Shown here: positions 27,534-36,039 of the stretch, piece after piece
How the letters are laid out: each line of letters begins with the position of its first letter
Numbering within the stretch: the stretch's first letter is position 1
Assembly (NCBI RefSeq): GCF_004362015.1
Contig: NZ_SNWW01000003.1
Span: forward strand, 372,001-436,000
Length of the DNA stretch: 64,000 nucleotides
DNA from: Flavobacterium chryseum
Lineage (GTDB): Bacteria > Bacteroidota > Bacteroidia > Flavobacteriales > Flavobacteriaceae
Direction: 5' to 3'
Position numbers and translations under genes: made by a program
The notes under the pieces: generated by a model
The model's database searches: none
What the model saw: the letters and a program-made list of their open reading frames with translations, nothing else
Told to the model about the DNA's origin: nothing

Positions 27534-30209
27534 TTAATCTGCTATATTAGGGTTTAACCATTTGCTTGCATATTCAGTGGAGACATTACGTCTTTTGGCG
27601 TAATCTACCACCTGATCTTCTTTTATTTTTCCGAGTCCGAAATATTTACTTTTCGGATTTCCGAAGTAATATCCGGAAACGGATGATGCTGGCCACATCG
27701 CCATACTTTCCGTTAAGGTTACTCCAATTTCTTCTGCCACATTTAAGAGCTTCCAGATTGTTGGTTTCTCTAAGTGATCCGGACAAGCCGGATATCCTGG
27801 AGCAGGACGAATTCCTTTGTAATTTTCTTCAATTAAATCTTCTGTCGAAAGTGATTCTTCAGGATCATAACCCCAGAATTCCTGACGTACTTTCTCGTGC
27901 AGATATTCGGCGAAAGCCTCAGCAAAACGATCGGCTAATGCTTTAACCATAATCGAATTATAATCGTCAAGATCTTTTTCAAATTCAGCTGCCCATTCGT
28001 CAACACCAAAACCGGTTGTTACACAAAAAGCGCCCATATAATCTGTAATCCCGCTGTCTTTTGGTAGAATAAAATCAGACAAAGCAATATTTGGAGCACC
28101 TTTCGTTTTTTGTGACTGCTGACGAAGCGTTAAGAATTTCTCCAAAACTTTTCCGTTTTCATCACGCAATTCAATATCGTCGTCGTCAATTTGATTCGCT
28201 GGGAAAATTCCGTAAATTCCTTTTGCAGATAATTTTTTTTCTGCCAAAATTACTTTTAACATTGCCTGAGCATCTGCAAAAACAGAAGTTGCTTCTTTAC
28301 CAACAACCTCATCCGTTAAAATTGCCGGATATTTCCCGAACAATTCCCAAGTTCTAAAAAACGGTGTCCAGTCAATATACGGAACCAAAACATCTAATTC
28401 TACTTCAACTATTTGTTTGCCAATTACTTTTGGTTTTGTTGGAGTATACTCATCCCAATCCAATTGTAATTTGTTTTTACGCGCCTGCTCAATCGTCAGG
28501 AAGTTTTTATCTCTCGAACGATTTAAAAATGTTTCTCTAAACGCATCATATTCAGCACGAATGTCGCTTGCATATATTTTACGGTTATGATCTAAAAGGT
28601 TTCCTGCAACAGTAACAGCGCGTGAAGCATCGTTTACGTGAATTACAGTTTCTCTATATTGTGGAGCGATTTTCACGGCCGTATGCGCGCGCGAAGTTGT
28701 GGCTCCACCAATCATAATCGGGATTTTGATTCCTTGTTTGTCTAATTCTTTCGCCAGATACACCATTTCGTCAAGCGAAGGCGTAATCAGTCCGCTTAAG
28801 CCAATAATATCAACATTATGTTCAATCGCGGCCGCTATAATTTTTTCCGGAGGCACCATAACACCAAGATCTACAATCTCGTAATTGTTACAAGCCAAAA
28901 CCACAGAAACGATGTTTTTACCAATATCGTGAACGTCACCTTTTACGGTTGCCATCAAAATTTTTCCGTTTCCTTGTTTGTCTCCGGCTTGTTTGCTGGC
29001 TTCGATATAAGGCAATAAATACGCCACGGCTTTTTTCATAACACGTGCCGATTTAACCACCTGAGGCAGGAACATTTTTCCGCTTCCAAATAAATCTCCA
29101 ACCACATTCATTCCCGTCATCAAATTGATTTCGATAACTTCAATAGGTTTTGTTGCAGCCAAACGAGCTTCTTCAACATCTTCTTCAATAAAAGCATCTA
29201 CTCCTTTTACCAATGAATGCGTAATTCTTTCCTGAACCGTTCCTAAACGCCATTCCTGAATCGCTTTTTCATCACTTTTTACTTCGCCTTTTACATTCTC
29301 TGCAAAATCCAAAAGTCTTTCCGTAGCATCGTCGCGTCTGTTCAGGATTACGTCTTCAACGTGTTCCAATAAATCTTTCGGGATATCATCGTAAATCGAC
29401 AACATTTCCGGATTCACGATTCCCATTGTCATTCCGTTCTTGATCGCGTGATATAAAAATACCGAGTGCATCGCTTCACGAACGGTATCATTTCCTCTAA
29501 AAGAAAACGAAACATTACTCACACCACCGCTTATGTGTGCGTGCGGTAAATTATCCCGAACCCATTTTGTACCTCTAAAAAAGTCCAAAGCATTTAAACG
29601 ATGTTCTTCCATTCCGGTGGCAACGGGAAAAATATTCAAATCGAAAATAATATCCTGAGGCGGAAAACCAACTTTATTAACCAAAATATCATACGAACGC
29701 TGGCAAATTTCAACTCTTCGGTCAAAATTATCGGCCTGACCTACTTCGTCAAAAGCCATAATAATTGCCGCAGCTCCGTAACGTTTGATTAATTTGGCGT
29801 GATGAATAAAAGCTTCTTCACCTTCTTTCAACGAAATCGAGTTGACAACGCTTTTTCCTTGTACTACTTTCAGACCCGCTTCAATGATTTCCCATTTCGA
29901 ACTGTCGATCATAATCGGCACTCTCGAAATATCGGGTTCAGATGCAATTAAATTCAAAAATTTAGTCATTGCCTGAACACCATCAAGCATTCCTTCATCC
30001 ATATTAATATCGATGATCTGTGCCCCACCTTCTACTTGTTGTCTTGCAATATCAAGCGCCTCGTCATATTTCTCTTCCTTGATTAAGCGAAGGAATTTTC
30101 GCGAACCGGTTACATTCGTACGTTCCCCAACGTTTACAAAAACACTTTCGGGCGTAATAATCAACGGTTCTAATCCTGCTAATACAAGGTCTCTTCTTTT
30201 TTCTGCCAT
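27534..30209 (-). CDS. metH: Methionine synthase, cobalamin-dependent, folate/B12/activation domains
   Basis: 891 aa. It carries the pterin-binding domain (about 20-280, [16 protein letters not shown]), the cobalamin-binding module with DVHDIGKN (axial His, about 428) and the C-terminal SAM-binding reactivation domain ([15 protein letters not shown] near 810). It lacks the homocysteine-binding domain, which is encoded separately at 30912-31916, so the enzyme is split in two as in other flavobacteria. Together the two make a normal MetH of about 1225 residues. Same strand as the N-terminal half, separated by a small membrane-protein gene and a cluster of repeats. Confidence 0.96.
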   Translation of the reverse strand: MAEKRRDLVLAGLEPLIITPESVFVNVGERTNVTGSRKFLRLIKEEKYDEALDIARQQVEGGAQIIDINMDEGMLDGVQAMTKFLNLIASEPDISRVPIMIDSSKWEIIEAGLKVVQGKSVVNSISLKEGEEAFIHHAKLIKRYGAAAIIMAFDEVGQADNFDRRVEICQRSYDILVNKVGFPPQDIIFDLNIFPVATGMEEHRLNALDFFRGTKWVRDNLPHAHISGGVSNVSFSFRGNDTVREAMHSVFLYHAIKNGMTMGIVNPEMLSIYDDIPKDLLEHVEDVILNRRDDATERLLDFAENVKGEVKSDEKAIQEWRLGTVQERITHSLVKGVDAFIEEDVEEARLAATKPIEVIEINLMTGMNVVGDLFGSGKMFLPQVVKSARVMKKAVAYLLPYIEASKQAGDKQGNGKILMATVKGDVHDIGKNIVSVVLACNNYEIVDLGVMVPPEKIIAAAIEHNVDIIGLSGLITPSLDEMVYLAKELDKQGIKIPIMIGGATTSRAHTAVKIAPQYRETVIHVNDASRAVTVAGNLLDHNRKIYASDIRAEYDAFRETFLNRSRDKNFLTIEQARKNKLQLDWDEYTPTKPKVIGKQIVEVELDVLVPYIDWTPFFRTWELFGKYPAILTDEVVGKEATSVFADAQAMLKVILAEKKLSAKGIYGIFPANQIDDDDIELRDENGKVLEKFLTLRQQSQKTKGAPNIALSDFILPKDSGITDYMGAFCVTTGFGVDEWAAEFEKDLDDYNSIMVKALADRFAEAFAEYLHEKVRQEFWGYDPEESLSTEDLIEENYKGIRPAPGYPACPDHLEKPTIWKLLNVAEEIGVTLTESMAMWPASSVSGYYFGNPKSKYFGLGKIKEDQVVDYAKRRNVSTEYASKWLNPNIAD

Positions 30210-30223
30210 TTCTTTTTAATTTT

Positions 30224-30270
30224 CAACGAAATAAATTCCGTTGCTACAATATATTTCGTTCCTCTGGAAC
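30224..30270 (+). repeat. Double-palindrome repeat element, copy 1
   Basis: CAACG-N10-CGTTG (30224-30243), then CTACAATAT, then GTTCC-TCT-GGAAC (30258-30270). The layout is the same as at 35220-35264, with compensating changes in both stems. Confidence 0.7.
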
Positions 30271-30287
30271 TATTATTTCAACGTCCT

Positions 30288-30440
30288 GCTTGTCTTTGCG
30301 AGGAAAGAAGCAATCTGATACTAATATTTTATAATCTTTTGTGGGCGTGTCCCAAGGGCCGGGCTATCCGCTATTAGTCCTCGCACTTCCTTCGTCAGGC
30401 TGTGGGCTAACCGCTTCTATCCCTCACGCAGACTCGGTTT
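30288..30440. repeat. Composite intergenic repeats upstream of the metH C-terminal half
   Basis: Contains a TTTGCGAGGAAAGAAGCAAT word (around 30294-30313) and a GGGCGTGTCCC ... ACCGCTTCTATCCC segment (30343-30425). These resemble dispersed intergenic repeats of flavobacteria as I remember them. No coding potential seen. Confidence 0.5.
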
Positions 30441-30465
30441 CATAAGATGATTTATGTTTCCGAAA

Positions 30466-30906
30466 TTATTTCCATTTTGACTTCTCTATATATTTGCAAC
30501 TTACGCCTGCATCATATATGTAATATTTAGTTTTAGTAAATCCTGCTTTAACTAATGAAATTGAATCAGGTTCTAATTTTTCTTCTAAGATTATATAGTT
30601 TTCTTCAGGATTATTTATGTTGTATTTAACTTTATAAAACTTATTAATTAAGTCGTAACCATTATGTTCCCTTGTAGAAATCTCTGATAAAATTTTTTTG
30701 CCTGAATAGAAATAATATTTTAAGTAATCTCTCTTTTTTCTTCTATCGTCGATTCTAGTTACAAACCCAATAGTTTCGCCTTTAAATGTTTTCTTATACT
30801 CATTATATTCATTGGCATCTTTACTTGCAAGAAAAAACAACAAAAATATTATAACAATAAGAAGAATTGGTCCTACCAAATTTGTATTAATGTTAGTTCC
30901 TTTCAT
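30466..30906 (-). CDS. Hypothetical single-pass membrane protein
   Basis: 146 aa. One N-terminal membrane helix (about 9-27, NLVGPILLIVIIFLLFFLAS), then a basic soluble domain rich in Lys, Tyr and Asn (about 40-146) with beta-strand-like segments (GETIGFVTRIDDR, LKYYFYSGKK). It loosely resembles small DUF3592-like proteins but I do not recognise it with confidence. It sits between the two metH halves, 5 bp after the N-terminal half, so is likely read on the same transcript. No link to methionine synthesis is visible. Confidence 0.65.
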   Translation of the reverse strand: MKGTNINTNLVGPILLIVIIFLLFFLASKDANEYNEYKKTFKGETIGFVTRIDDRRKKRDYLKYYFYSGKKILSEISTREHNGYDLINKFYKVKYNINNPEENYIILEEKLEPDSISLVKAGFTKTKYYIYDAGVSCKYIEKSKWK

Positions 30907-30911
30907 TTTTT

Positions 30912-31916
30912 TTACGCAAATATCGGCGCCACACGTGGTTTATAATCCTTCGCTACTTCAGCAATCAATCGAATATGATCCGGAGTTGTACCACAACAAC
31001 CGCCAATTATGTTGATTAAATTATCGTCTAAATATTCTTTAATCAGAGCCTGAGTCTGTTCTGGCGTTTCATCGTATTGTCCGAATGCGTTTGGCAATCC
31101 TGCGTTCGGGTGTGCTGAAACGTTAAATTGTGTATGTTGTGCTAATGTTTTTAAATATGGTTTCAACAAATCGGCTCCCAAAGCGCAATTGAATCCTACA
31201 CTCAATAACGGAATATGTGATACTGAAATCAAGAAAGCTTCAACAGTCTGCCCGGAAAGTGTTCTTCCAGACGCATCTGTAATCGTTCCTGAAACCATAA
31301 TCGGAATATCGATATTACGGTCGTCTTTTACTTCTTCGATGGCGAAAAGTGCTGCTTTTGCGTTTAATGTATCGAATATGGTTTCTACCAAAAGTAAATC
31401 GCAGCCACCATCCATTAAAGCTTCGACTTGTTGTTTGTAGGCGATTCTTAAATCATCGAACGTTACAGCTCTGTAACCTGGATCATTTACATCTGGCGAC
31501 ATACTTGCGGTTCTGTTTGTCGGTCCGATTGAACCGGCTACAAAACGTGGTTTGTCTGGATTTTTGGCTGTAAATTCATCAGCTACTTCTCTTGCCAATT
31601 TTGCCGATTCGTAGTTTAATTCGTAAACCAAATCTTCCAGGAAATAATCGGCCATACCGATTGTGGTTCCTGAAAAAGTGTTGGTTTCTACAATGTCTGC
31701 ACCGGCTTCAAAATAGGCTGCGTGGACATCGCGGATCGCTTGTGGTTGTGTTATGGATAGTAAATCGTTGTTTCCTTTTAACGGATGCGGAAAATCTTTG
31801 AAACGCTCTCCGCGAAAATCTTCTTCGGAGAAATTATAGCGCTGCAGCATGGTTCCCATTGCTCCATCTAGGATTAGGATGTTTTTTTTTATTGCTTCCT
31901 GAATTGTTATTGACAT
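30912..31916 (-). CDS. metH: Homocysteine S-methyltransferase domain of split MetH
   Basis: 334 aa corresponding to the N-terminal module of MetH. It begins [15 protein letters not shown] and has the zinc cysteines in GFNCALGA and [13 protein letters not shown]. It binds and activates homocysteine and must cooperate with the folate/B12 polypeptide encoded downstream. First gene of the operon (this gene, small membrane protein, metH C-terminal half, metF). A SAM-I riboswitch lies upstream but about 310 nt of repeats separate it from the ATG. Confidence 0.95.
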   Translation of the reverse strand: MSITIQEAIKKNILILDGAMGTMLQRYNFSEEDFRGERFKDFPHPLKGNNDLLSITQPQAIRDVHAAYFEAGADIVETNTFSGTTIGMADYFLEDLVYELNYESAKLAREVADEFTAKNPDKPRFVAGSIGPTNRTASMSPDVNDPGYRAVTFDDLRIAYKQQVEALMDGGCDLLLVETIFDTLNAKAALFAIEEVKDDRNIDIPIMVSGTITDASGRTLSGQTVEAFLISVSHIPLLSVGFNCALGADLLKPYLKTLAQHTQFNVSAHPNAGLPNAFGQYDETPEQTQALIKEYLDDNLINIIGGCCGTTPDHIRLIAEVAKDYKPRVAPIFA

Positions 31917-31985
31917 ATTTTTTTATCTTTTAGCTACTAAGATACTAAGGCCCTAAGTTGCTAAGTTTTTTACTTAATTATAATA

Positions 31986-32011
31986 CCTAACAGGTTTTAA
32001 AAACCTGTTAG
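31986..32011. repeat. Isolated REP palindrome
   Basis: CCTAACAGGTTTT / AAAACCTGTTAG(C): the same palindrome as those flanking the RAYT at 1964-2554, about 29 kb away and alone. It lies inside the metH leader. Confidence 0.8.
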
Positions 32012-32044
32012 CATACGTTACTTTTATTCACATTGATTCCAAAA

Positions 32045-32173
32045 ATTCACTATGTGAGTAATTAGCCCCGATTGAGCCGGTATCCTCGTAGTGAAACGGA
32101 GAGATAAAGGCGAAAGCGGGAACGATTGACAGCAAAAATGCGCCAATGATTCGCTCATGATACCAAAGTGAAT
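32045..32173. repeat. Dispersed AGCCCCGAT-type repeat element, second copy
   Basis: Has AGCCCCGAT (32064-32072), GGTATCC (32079-32085), GAGATAAAG and AGCGGGA (32115-32121) in the same order as the element at 18986-19053. The ends carry ATTCACT / AGTGAAT inverted repeats. It lies between the SAM-I aptamer and the first metH gene. Confidence 0.65.
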
Positions 32174-32232
32174 TCAGTAAAATAATATATAAGTTGTCAG
32201 GAAGAGTTTTGAGAAATACTTTATGTATTTGT

Positions 32233-32342
32233 GTTATCTATCTTTAATACTAAGAATAGTATAAAGTAGAATGTAGCACCTTCTTTATGATAAAGGGTTG
32301 CTAAGGTTTCATTGGGTCTTTCCCTCCGCCTTTCGTGATAAC
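32233..32342 (-). ncRNA. SAM-I riboswitch (S-box) upstream of the metH operon
   Basis: On the minus strand: P1 GTTATC ... GATAAC (32342-32337 and 32238-32233), then GGAGGGAAAGACCCAATGAA, CCTTAGCAACC and AAGGTGCTACATTCTAC. This is the conserved S-box order (GAGGGA, GCAACC, GGTGC). It would sense SAM and repress the metH genes. I see no convincing terminator right after it. The 61-aa frame that overlaps it is not a gene. Confidence 0.92.
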
Positions 32343-32365
32343 TTTCAATAATTTTAAGAACAGTG

Positions 32366-32404
32366 CAAAGTAAACACATAGCGCTAATACTTGCAAGTAT
32401 TAGC
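32366..32404 (-). promoter_or_regulatory. metH promoter with a 22-bp perfect palindrome over the -33 region
   Basis: On the minus strand TTG (32396-32394) is followed after 20 bp by TTACTTTG (32373-32366), close to the Bacteroidetes promoter consensus, with the SAM-I aptamer starting about 25 nt later. A perfect palindrome with half GCTAATACTTG (32383-32404) is centred on the -33 element. It has no T tract, so an operator is more likely than a terminator. Confidence 0.55.
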
Positions 32405-32494
32405 ACGATATTTTTTAATTAGTTTTTTGGTAAGATGTTAGAAGTAAAACTGAACTAAATAGGCTTATTATTTTTAGATTTAAAAAAAGATGTT

Positions 32495-32629
32495 TTAAAA
32501 ACTTCTTTCCCAATTTAGAAAGATATCGATAACTTCTTCATGATTTATAAATTCATTATCTTCCTGATTACTTTTAGTTTCAATTTTTGCCTTTTCTTCC
32601 TGGGTTTGCTCTACATTCCAATTGTTCAT
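32495..32629 (-). pseudogene. Antitoxin-like remnant or short paralogue
   Basis: 44-codon ORF. Its C-terminal part, FINHEEVIDIFLNW, resembles FSNHEDVMKRFSKW at the end of the antitoxin at 33065-33301, but it lacks the rest of that protein and no toxin follows. It lies just beyond a duplicated terminator copy. I read it as the remnant of a duplicated toxin-antitoxin module; a functional orphan antitoxin is possible. Confidence 0.45.
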
Positions 32630-32707
32630 AATAAGTGATTTTTTGAATTCATTCTTAAAGTTAATACTTTATATGATTTATTCAAAACTTAAAATCCATT
32701 TTTTTTT

Positions 32708-32747
32708 AATAAAAAAAGCTCAAACTATATTACAAGTTTGAGCTTTA
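32708..32747. terminator. Terminator after the toxin gene (copy of 33325-33364)
   Basis: Stem AAAGCTCAAACT / AGTTTGAGCTTT with a short loop and A/T tracts. A 40-bp stretch here is identical to 33325-33364. Confidence 0.9.
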
Positions 32748-32780
32748 CTATTTACGTTCTCTTAAATTTTAAGCGTACAA

Positions 32781-33074
32781 TTAATATTTTTGCTGCTGCT
32801 TTGTTCCTCTAAAATTGATAATTTCAATACTATTAGATTGTTTGCTTATTTTGTACACTAAATAATTATTTTTATCTATAAATGCTTTATACAAAGATTC
32901 GCTTTTTTTAGATTTTGGAAATTGATCCGGATTAAGACTAATTTGATTAATAACCTGTTGAATTTTGTTTTCTAAGTTTAAAATTTCTTTTGTTGTCCAA
33001 TTAGCTTCTAGATAATCAATAACTTTATTAAAACCTTTAACCGCTTGTGCTGTCCATATAAATCTTAATGCCAT
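32781..33074 (-). CDS. RelE/ParE-family toxin
   Basis: 97 aa with the ParE/RelE fold pattern: WTAQAVKGFNKVIDYLEANW, LNPDQFPKSKKSESLYKAFI, YLVYKISKQSNSIEIINFRGTKQQ. Family members inhibit gyrase (ParE) or cut mRNA on the ribosome (RelE). The VYKISKQSNSIEIINF strand pair is typical, but which of the two activities applies cannot be told. It overlaps the antitoxin gene by 10 bp, a normal coupled arrangement. Confidence 0.85.
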   Translation of the reverse strand: MALRFIWTAQAVKGFNKVIDYLEANWTTKEILNLENKIQQVINQISLNPDQFPKSKKSESLYKAFIDKNNYLVYKISKQSNSIEIINFRGTKQQQKY

Positions 33075-33301
33075 TTTGAAAATCTTTTCATAACATCTTC
33101 ATGGTTTGAAAATTCTCCTTTTTCAGCCTGATCTAATCCAATTTGAATTTCAGCTTGCTCTGACTCTGATAATTCATCGAACCAGTCGTTTTGATTTGCT
33201 TTAAGAATTAATTCTAGTTTTTCCAAAACCCCTTCATCCTCTACCTTAACCAACGCTTGAATAAACTGATATTTTCTAGCTTCTAAGTCCATGATATTCA
33301 A
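33065..33301 (-). CDS. Antitoxin of the RelE/ParE module
   Basis: 78 aa, acidic, upstream of and overlapping the toxin gene. It ends SESEQAEIQIGLDQAEKGEFSNHEDVMKRFSKW, a pattern of flavobacterial ParD/RelB-like antitoxins (the NHEDVM segment usually contacts the toxin). No strong DNA-binding motif is obvious in the N-terminus. It should neutralise the toxin and repress the pair. Confidence 0.8.
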   Translation of the reverse strand: MNIMDLEARKYQFIQALVKVEDEGVLEKLELILKANQNDWFDELSESEQAEIQIGLDQAEKGEFSNHEDVMKRFSKWH

Positions 33302-33324
33302 AATTTATATAAAACAAATATACA

Positions 33325-33364
33325 AATAAAAAAAGCTCAAACTATATTACAAGTTTGAGCTTTA
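33325..33364. terminator. Terminator after the ferredoxin-NADP reductase gene
   Basis: Same 40-bp sequence and hairpin as at 32708-32747. It ends the reductase transcript and lies upstream of the antitoxin. Confidence 0.9.
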
Positions 33365-33393
33365 TATAAATCTTAGTTAATTAGGACATCAGA

Positions 33394-34446
33394 CTAAACA
33401 ATCGCCTTAACAACCGCTTTTGGAGCTTCTTTACGAGTTCCGTCGAAACCGTCTACACCAGAAACTGTTGTATATTTTAATACATATTTCTTACCTGGAT
33501 TGATGATTTGGTAGGCTGCCTGACACATTAAAGTTGCTTCGTGGAAACCGCAAAGAATCAATTTTAATTTTCCTGGGTATGTATTAACGTCACCAATAGC
33601 AAAGATTCCAGGAACGTTGGTTTGATAATCTAAAGCGTTGTTTACTTTAATCGCATTTTTCTCTATTTCTAATCCCCAGTCTGCAATTGGACCTAATTTT
33701 GGCGTTAATCCGAAAAGTGGAATAAAATAATCTGTTTCTATTTTACGGTGTGCGCCGTTTTCTTCGATATCTAAAGATTCAACATGCTCAGAGCCATTAA
33801 TTCCGATTACTTCTGCCGGTGTAATTAATTTGATTTTTCCGGCTGTTTTTAATTCCTGTACTTTTTCTACAGAATCAAGTGCTCCTCTAAATTCGTTTCT
33901 TCTGTGAATTAAAGTTACTTCTGAAGCTACATTAGACAAGAAGATACTCCAGTCTAAAGCTGAATCTCCTCCTCCGGCAATTACAACTCTTTTATCTCTG
34001 AATTTCTCCGGATTTTTGATGAAGTATTTTACTCCTTTATCTTCATAAAACTCAATATCTTCTATAAGTGGCTTGCGTGGCTCAAAACTTCCTAAACCTC
34101 CAGCGATAGCAATAACCGGCGCGTGAAATTTAGTTCCTTTATTTGATGTTACGATAAAACTTCCGTCTTCTTGTTTTTCGATCGTTTCTGCGCGTTCTCC
34201 TAATGTATAACCTGGCTCAAACTGCTTAATTTGTTCTTGCAAATTATCAATTAAATCTCCGGCTAAAACTTCAGGAAAACCCGGAATATCATAAATAGGC
34301 TTTTTTGGATACAGCTCTGATAGTTGTCCTCCAGCTTGTGGCAAAGCATCTAAAATATGACATTTTAATTTTAATAATCCTGCCTCGAAAACGGCAAATA
34401 AACCTGTTGGGCCTGCTCCAATTATAAGTATATCTGTTTTAATCAT
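33394..34446 (-). CDS. Ferredoxin/flavodoxin--NADP reductase (thioredoxin reductase-like type)
   Basis: 350 aa, FAD- and NAD(P)-binding protein without the CxxC pair of true thioredoxin reductases. FAD motif GAGPTGLFAVFEAG (9-22), NADP motif GGGDSALDW (around 160) and the late FAD motif GIFAIGDVNTYPGK. It is the last gene of the siroheme / sulfite-reduction cluster, so it probably feeds electrons through ferredoxin to the sulfite reductase (inference from context). Confidence 0.9.
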   Translation of the reverse strand: MIKTDILIIGAGPTGLFAVFEAGLLKLKCHILDALPQAGGQLSELYPKKPIYDIPGFPEVLAGDLIDNLQEQIKQFEPGYTLGERAETIEKQEDGSFIVTSNKGTKFHAPVIAIAGGLGSFEPRKPLIEDIEFYEDKGVKYFIKNPEKFRDKRVVIAGGGDSALDWSIFLSNVASEVTLIHRRNEFRGALDSVEKVQELKTAGKIKLITPAEVIGINGSEHVESLDIEENGAHRKIETDYFIPLFGLTPKLGPIADWGLEIEKNAIKVNNALDYQTNVPGIFAIGDVNTYPGKLKLILCGFHEATLMCQAAYQIINPGKKYVLKYTTVSGVDGFDGTRKEAPKAVVKAIV

Positions 34447-34543
34447 TATGGTTGTTGTTTATAATCATTCTTAATAATACAAAGAAACGAATAATTTGTT
34501 CTATAATCAATGATTTTTATCATTCATTTCTCTGCTCAGCTTT

Positions 34544-35125
34544 TTACAATTTATTTTTTAATGAATCGGTTATCTCGTTCATTCTTTTTACCTTTTCTTC
34601 AAAATCACCTTTTAAAGTTTTTCGGTATTCGTTCAGATTTTCTACCATTTGATTGATGTCTTCCGGAATTACTTCTTCAAAAAATTCTCTAAGCCTTTTG
34701 GCTGTTGTTGGCGATTTTCCGTTGGTCGAAATGGCGATTTTTACATTTCCTTTTGTTACGATTCCGCCTAAATAATAGTCACACAAATCGGGCGTATCGG
34801 CAATATTGCAAATCAAATAACGCTTTCTTGATAAATCATATACTCTTTTATTGACTTTTAAATCGTCTGTACAAGCGATTACCATGTGACGTTTTTTGAG
34901 CATTTTCTTTTTGAATTTCGCTTCCGTCAATTTTATTGATGGATGATTTTCGGCTAAAACTTTAATTTCTAAATGAAAATCCGGCGCCACAACCTCAACA
35001 TTGGCGTTTGGACTCGACTTTAGCAAAAAAGAAAGTTTCTCTAATCCCACATTTCCTCCGCCTACAATTAAAACATTCAGATTGTGAAGTTTTAAGAATA
35101 TTGGATATAATTCGTTTTGTTCCAT
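34544..35125 (-). CDS. Precorrin-2 dehydrogenase / sirohydrochlorin ferrochelatase (Met8/CysG-N type)
   Basis: 193 aa. Rossmann motif VGGGNVGLEKLSFLL (20-34) and the family segment DLCDYYLGGIVTKGNVKIAISTNGKSPTTA. It oxidises precorrin-2 to sirohydrochlorin and may insert iron, giving siroheme for the sulfite reductase. In this genome the methyltransferase half of CysG is a separate gene (cobA) upstream. Confidence 0.93.
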   Translation of the reverse strand: MEQNELYPIFLKLHNLNVLIVGGGNVGLEKLSFLLKSSPNANVEVVAPDFHLEIKVLAENHPSIKLTEAKFKKKMLKKRHMVIACTDDLKVNKRVYDLSRKRYLICNIADTPDLCDYYLGGIVTKGNVKIAISTNGKSPTTAKRLREFFEEVIPEDINQMVENLNEYRKTLKGDFEEKVKRMNEITDSLKNKL

Positions 35126-35176
35126 TTCATTTAATTTTATCCAATCAAAATTAGATGATTTATATTTTATCGGACG

Positions 35177-35304
35177 ATTTCTTTCGATAGAAATTCTTCG
35201 TAAAATTTCTTTATTTCCATCGGGTTAAAACCCGACGCTACAATATTGGTCGTCCCTTTGGGACTTTATCTGGCAATTTCTTTCGATAAAAATTCTTCGT
35301 AAAA
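35177..35304. repeat. Double-palindrome element at the cobA 3' end flanked by a 29-bp duplication
   Basis: The element at 35220-35264 has stem TCGGGTT / AACCCGA, then CTACAATAT, then GTCCC-TTT-GGGAC. The last codons of cobA (35276-35304) are repeated with one mismatch at 35177-35205, on the other side of the element. This looks like a duplication made when the element entered. Confidence 0.7.
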
Positions 35305-36039
35305 ACCTTTTAATTTATTGCTTTCGCGGACAACCTCGCCTAAAACGATGATGGCTGGCGAACCCAATTCTTTTTCTTTTACAATATTTAGAATCGAATC
35401 TACTGTTCCAACTCCTACTTTTTCTTCAGAAGTTGTTCCGTTTTGAATGATCGCAACGGGTAAATTGCCTTTGTTTTCTTTCTGAAATAAATCGATAATT
35501 TGAGGCAATTTGTGCATTCCCATTAAAATTACAACTGTTGCAGACGATTGCGCCGCCAAAGCTACATCTGAGGATAATTTTCTATCAGAAGTTGTTCCGG
35601 TAATCGCCCAAAAACTTTCTGAAACGCCTCTTTTCGTAATCGAAATTCCCTGACTTGCAGGAACGGCAACTACTGAGGAAATTCCGGGAACGACGATTGT
35701 TTCAATTCCGAAACTTTCTGCAAATTCGATTTCTTCGCTTCCTCTTCCAAAAATGAAAGGATCTCCGCCTTTTAAGCGAACTACATGTCCGTAAGTTAAA
35801 GCATTATCCACAATCAATTGATTGATTTGATCTTGCGTATAAGCGTGATTTCCTATTTTTTTTCCAACAAAAATTTTGATGGCGTTTTTAGGAGCGTACG
35901 CTAATATTTCGTCATTGGCCAAGGCATCGTATAAAACCACATTTGCTTCAGCTAGTGCTTTTACAGCTTTGAGCGTAATCAAATCCGGATCGCCTGGACC
36001 TGCGCCAACTAAAGTTACTTTTGGTTTTATATTAAGCAT
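35266..36039 (-). CDS. cobA: Uroporphyrinogen-III C-methyltransferase
   Basis: 257 aa SAM-dependent enzyme making precorrin-2 for siroheme. Motifs VGAGPGDPDLITLKA (11-25), VRLKGGDPFIFGRGSEE and VVVPGISSVVAVPA. The start overlaps the end of the sulfite reductase gene by 8 bp, so they are translationally linked and siroheme supply tracks the enzyme. Confidence 0.96.
   Translation of the reverse strand: MLNIKPKVTLVGAGPGDPDLITLKAVKALAEANVVLYDALANDEILAYAPKNAIKIFVGKKIGNHAYTQDQINQLIVDNALTYGHVVRLKGGDPFIFGRGSEEIEFAESFGIETIVVPGISSVVAVPASQGISITKRGVSESFWAITGTTSDRKLSSDVALAAQSSATVVILMGMHKLPQIIDLFQKENKGNLPVAIIQNGTTSEEKVGVGTVDSILNIVKEKELGSPAIIVLGEVVRESNKLKGFYEEFLSKEIAR

Noticed and set aside
32221..32406. 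61-codon minus-strand ORF
   Set aside because: It runs through the SAM-I aptamer and the metH promoter palindrome; the bases are explained by RNA structure.
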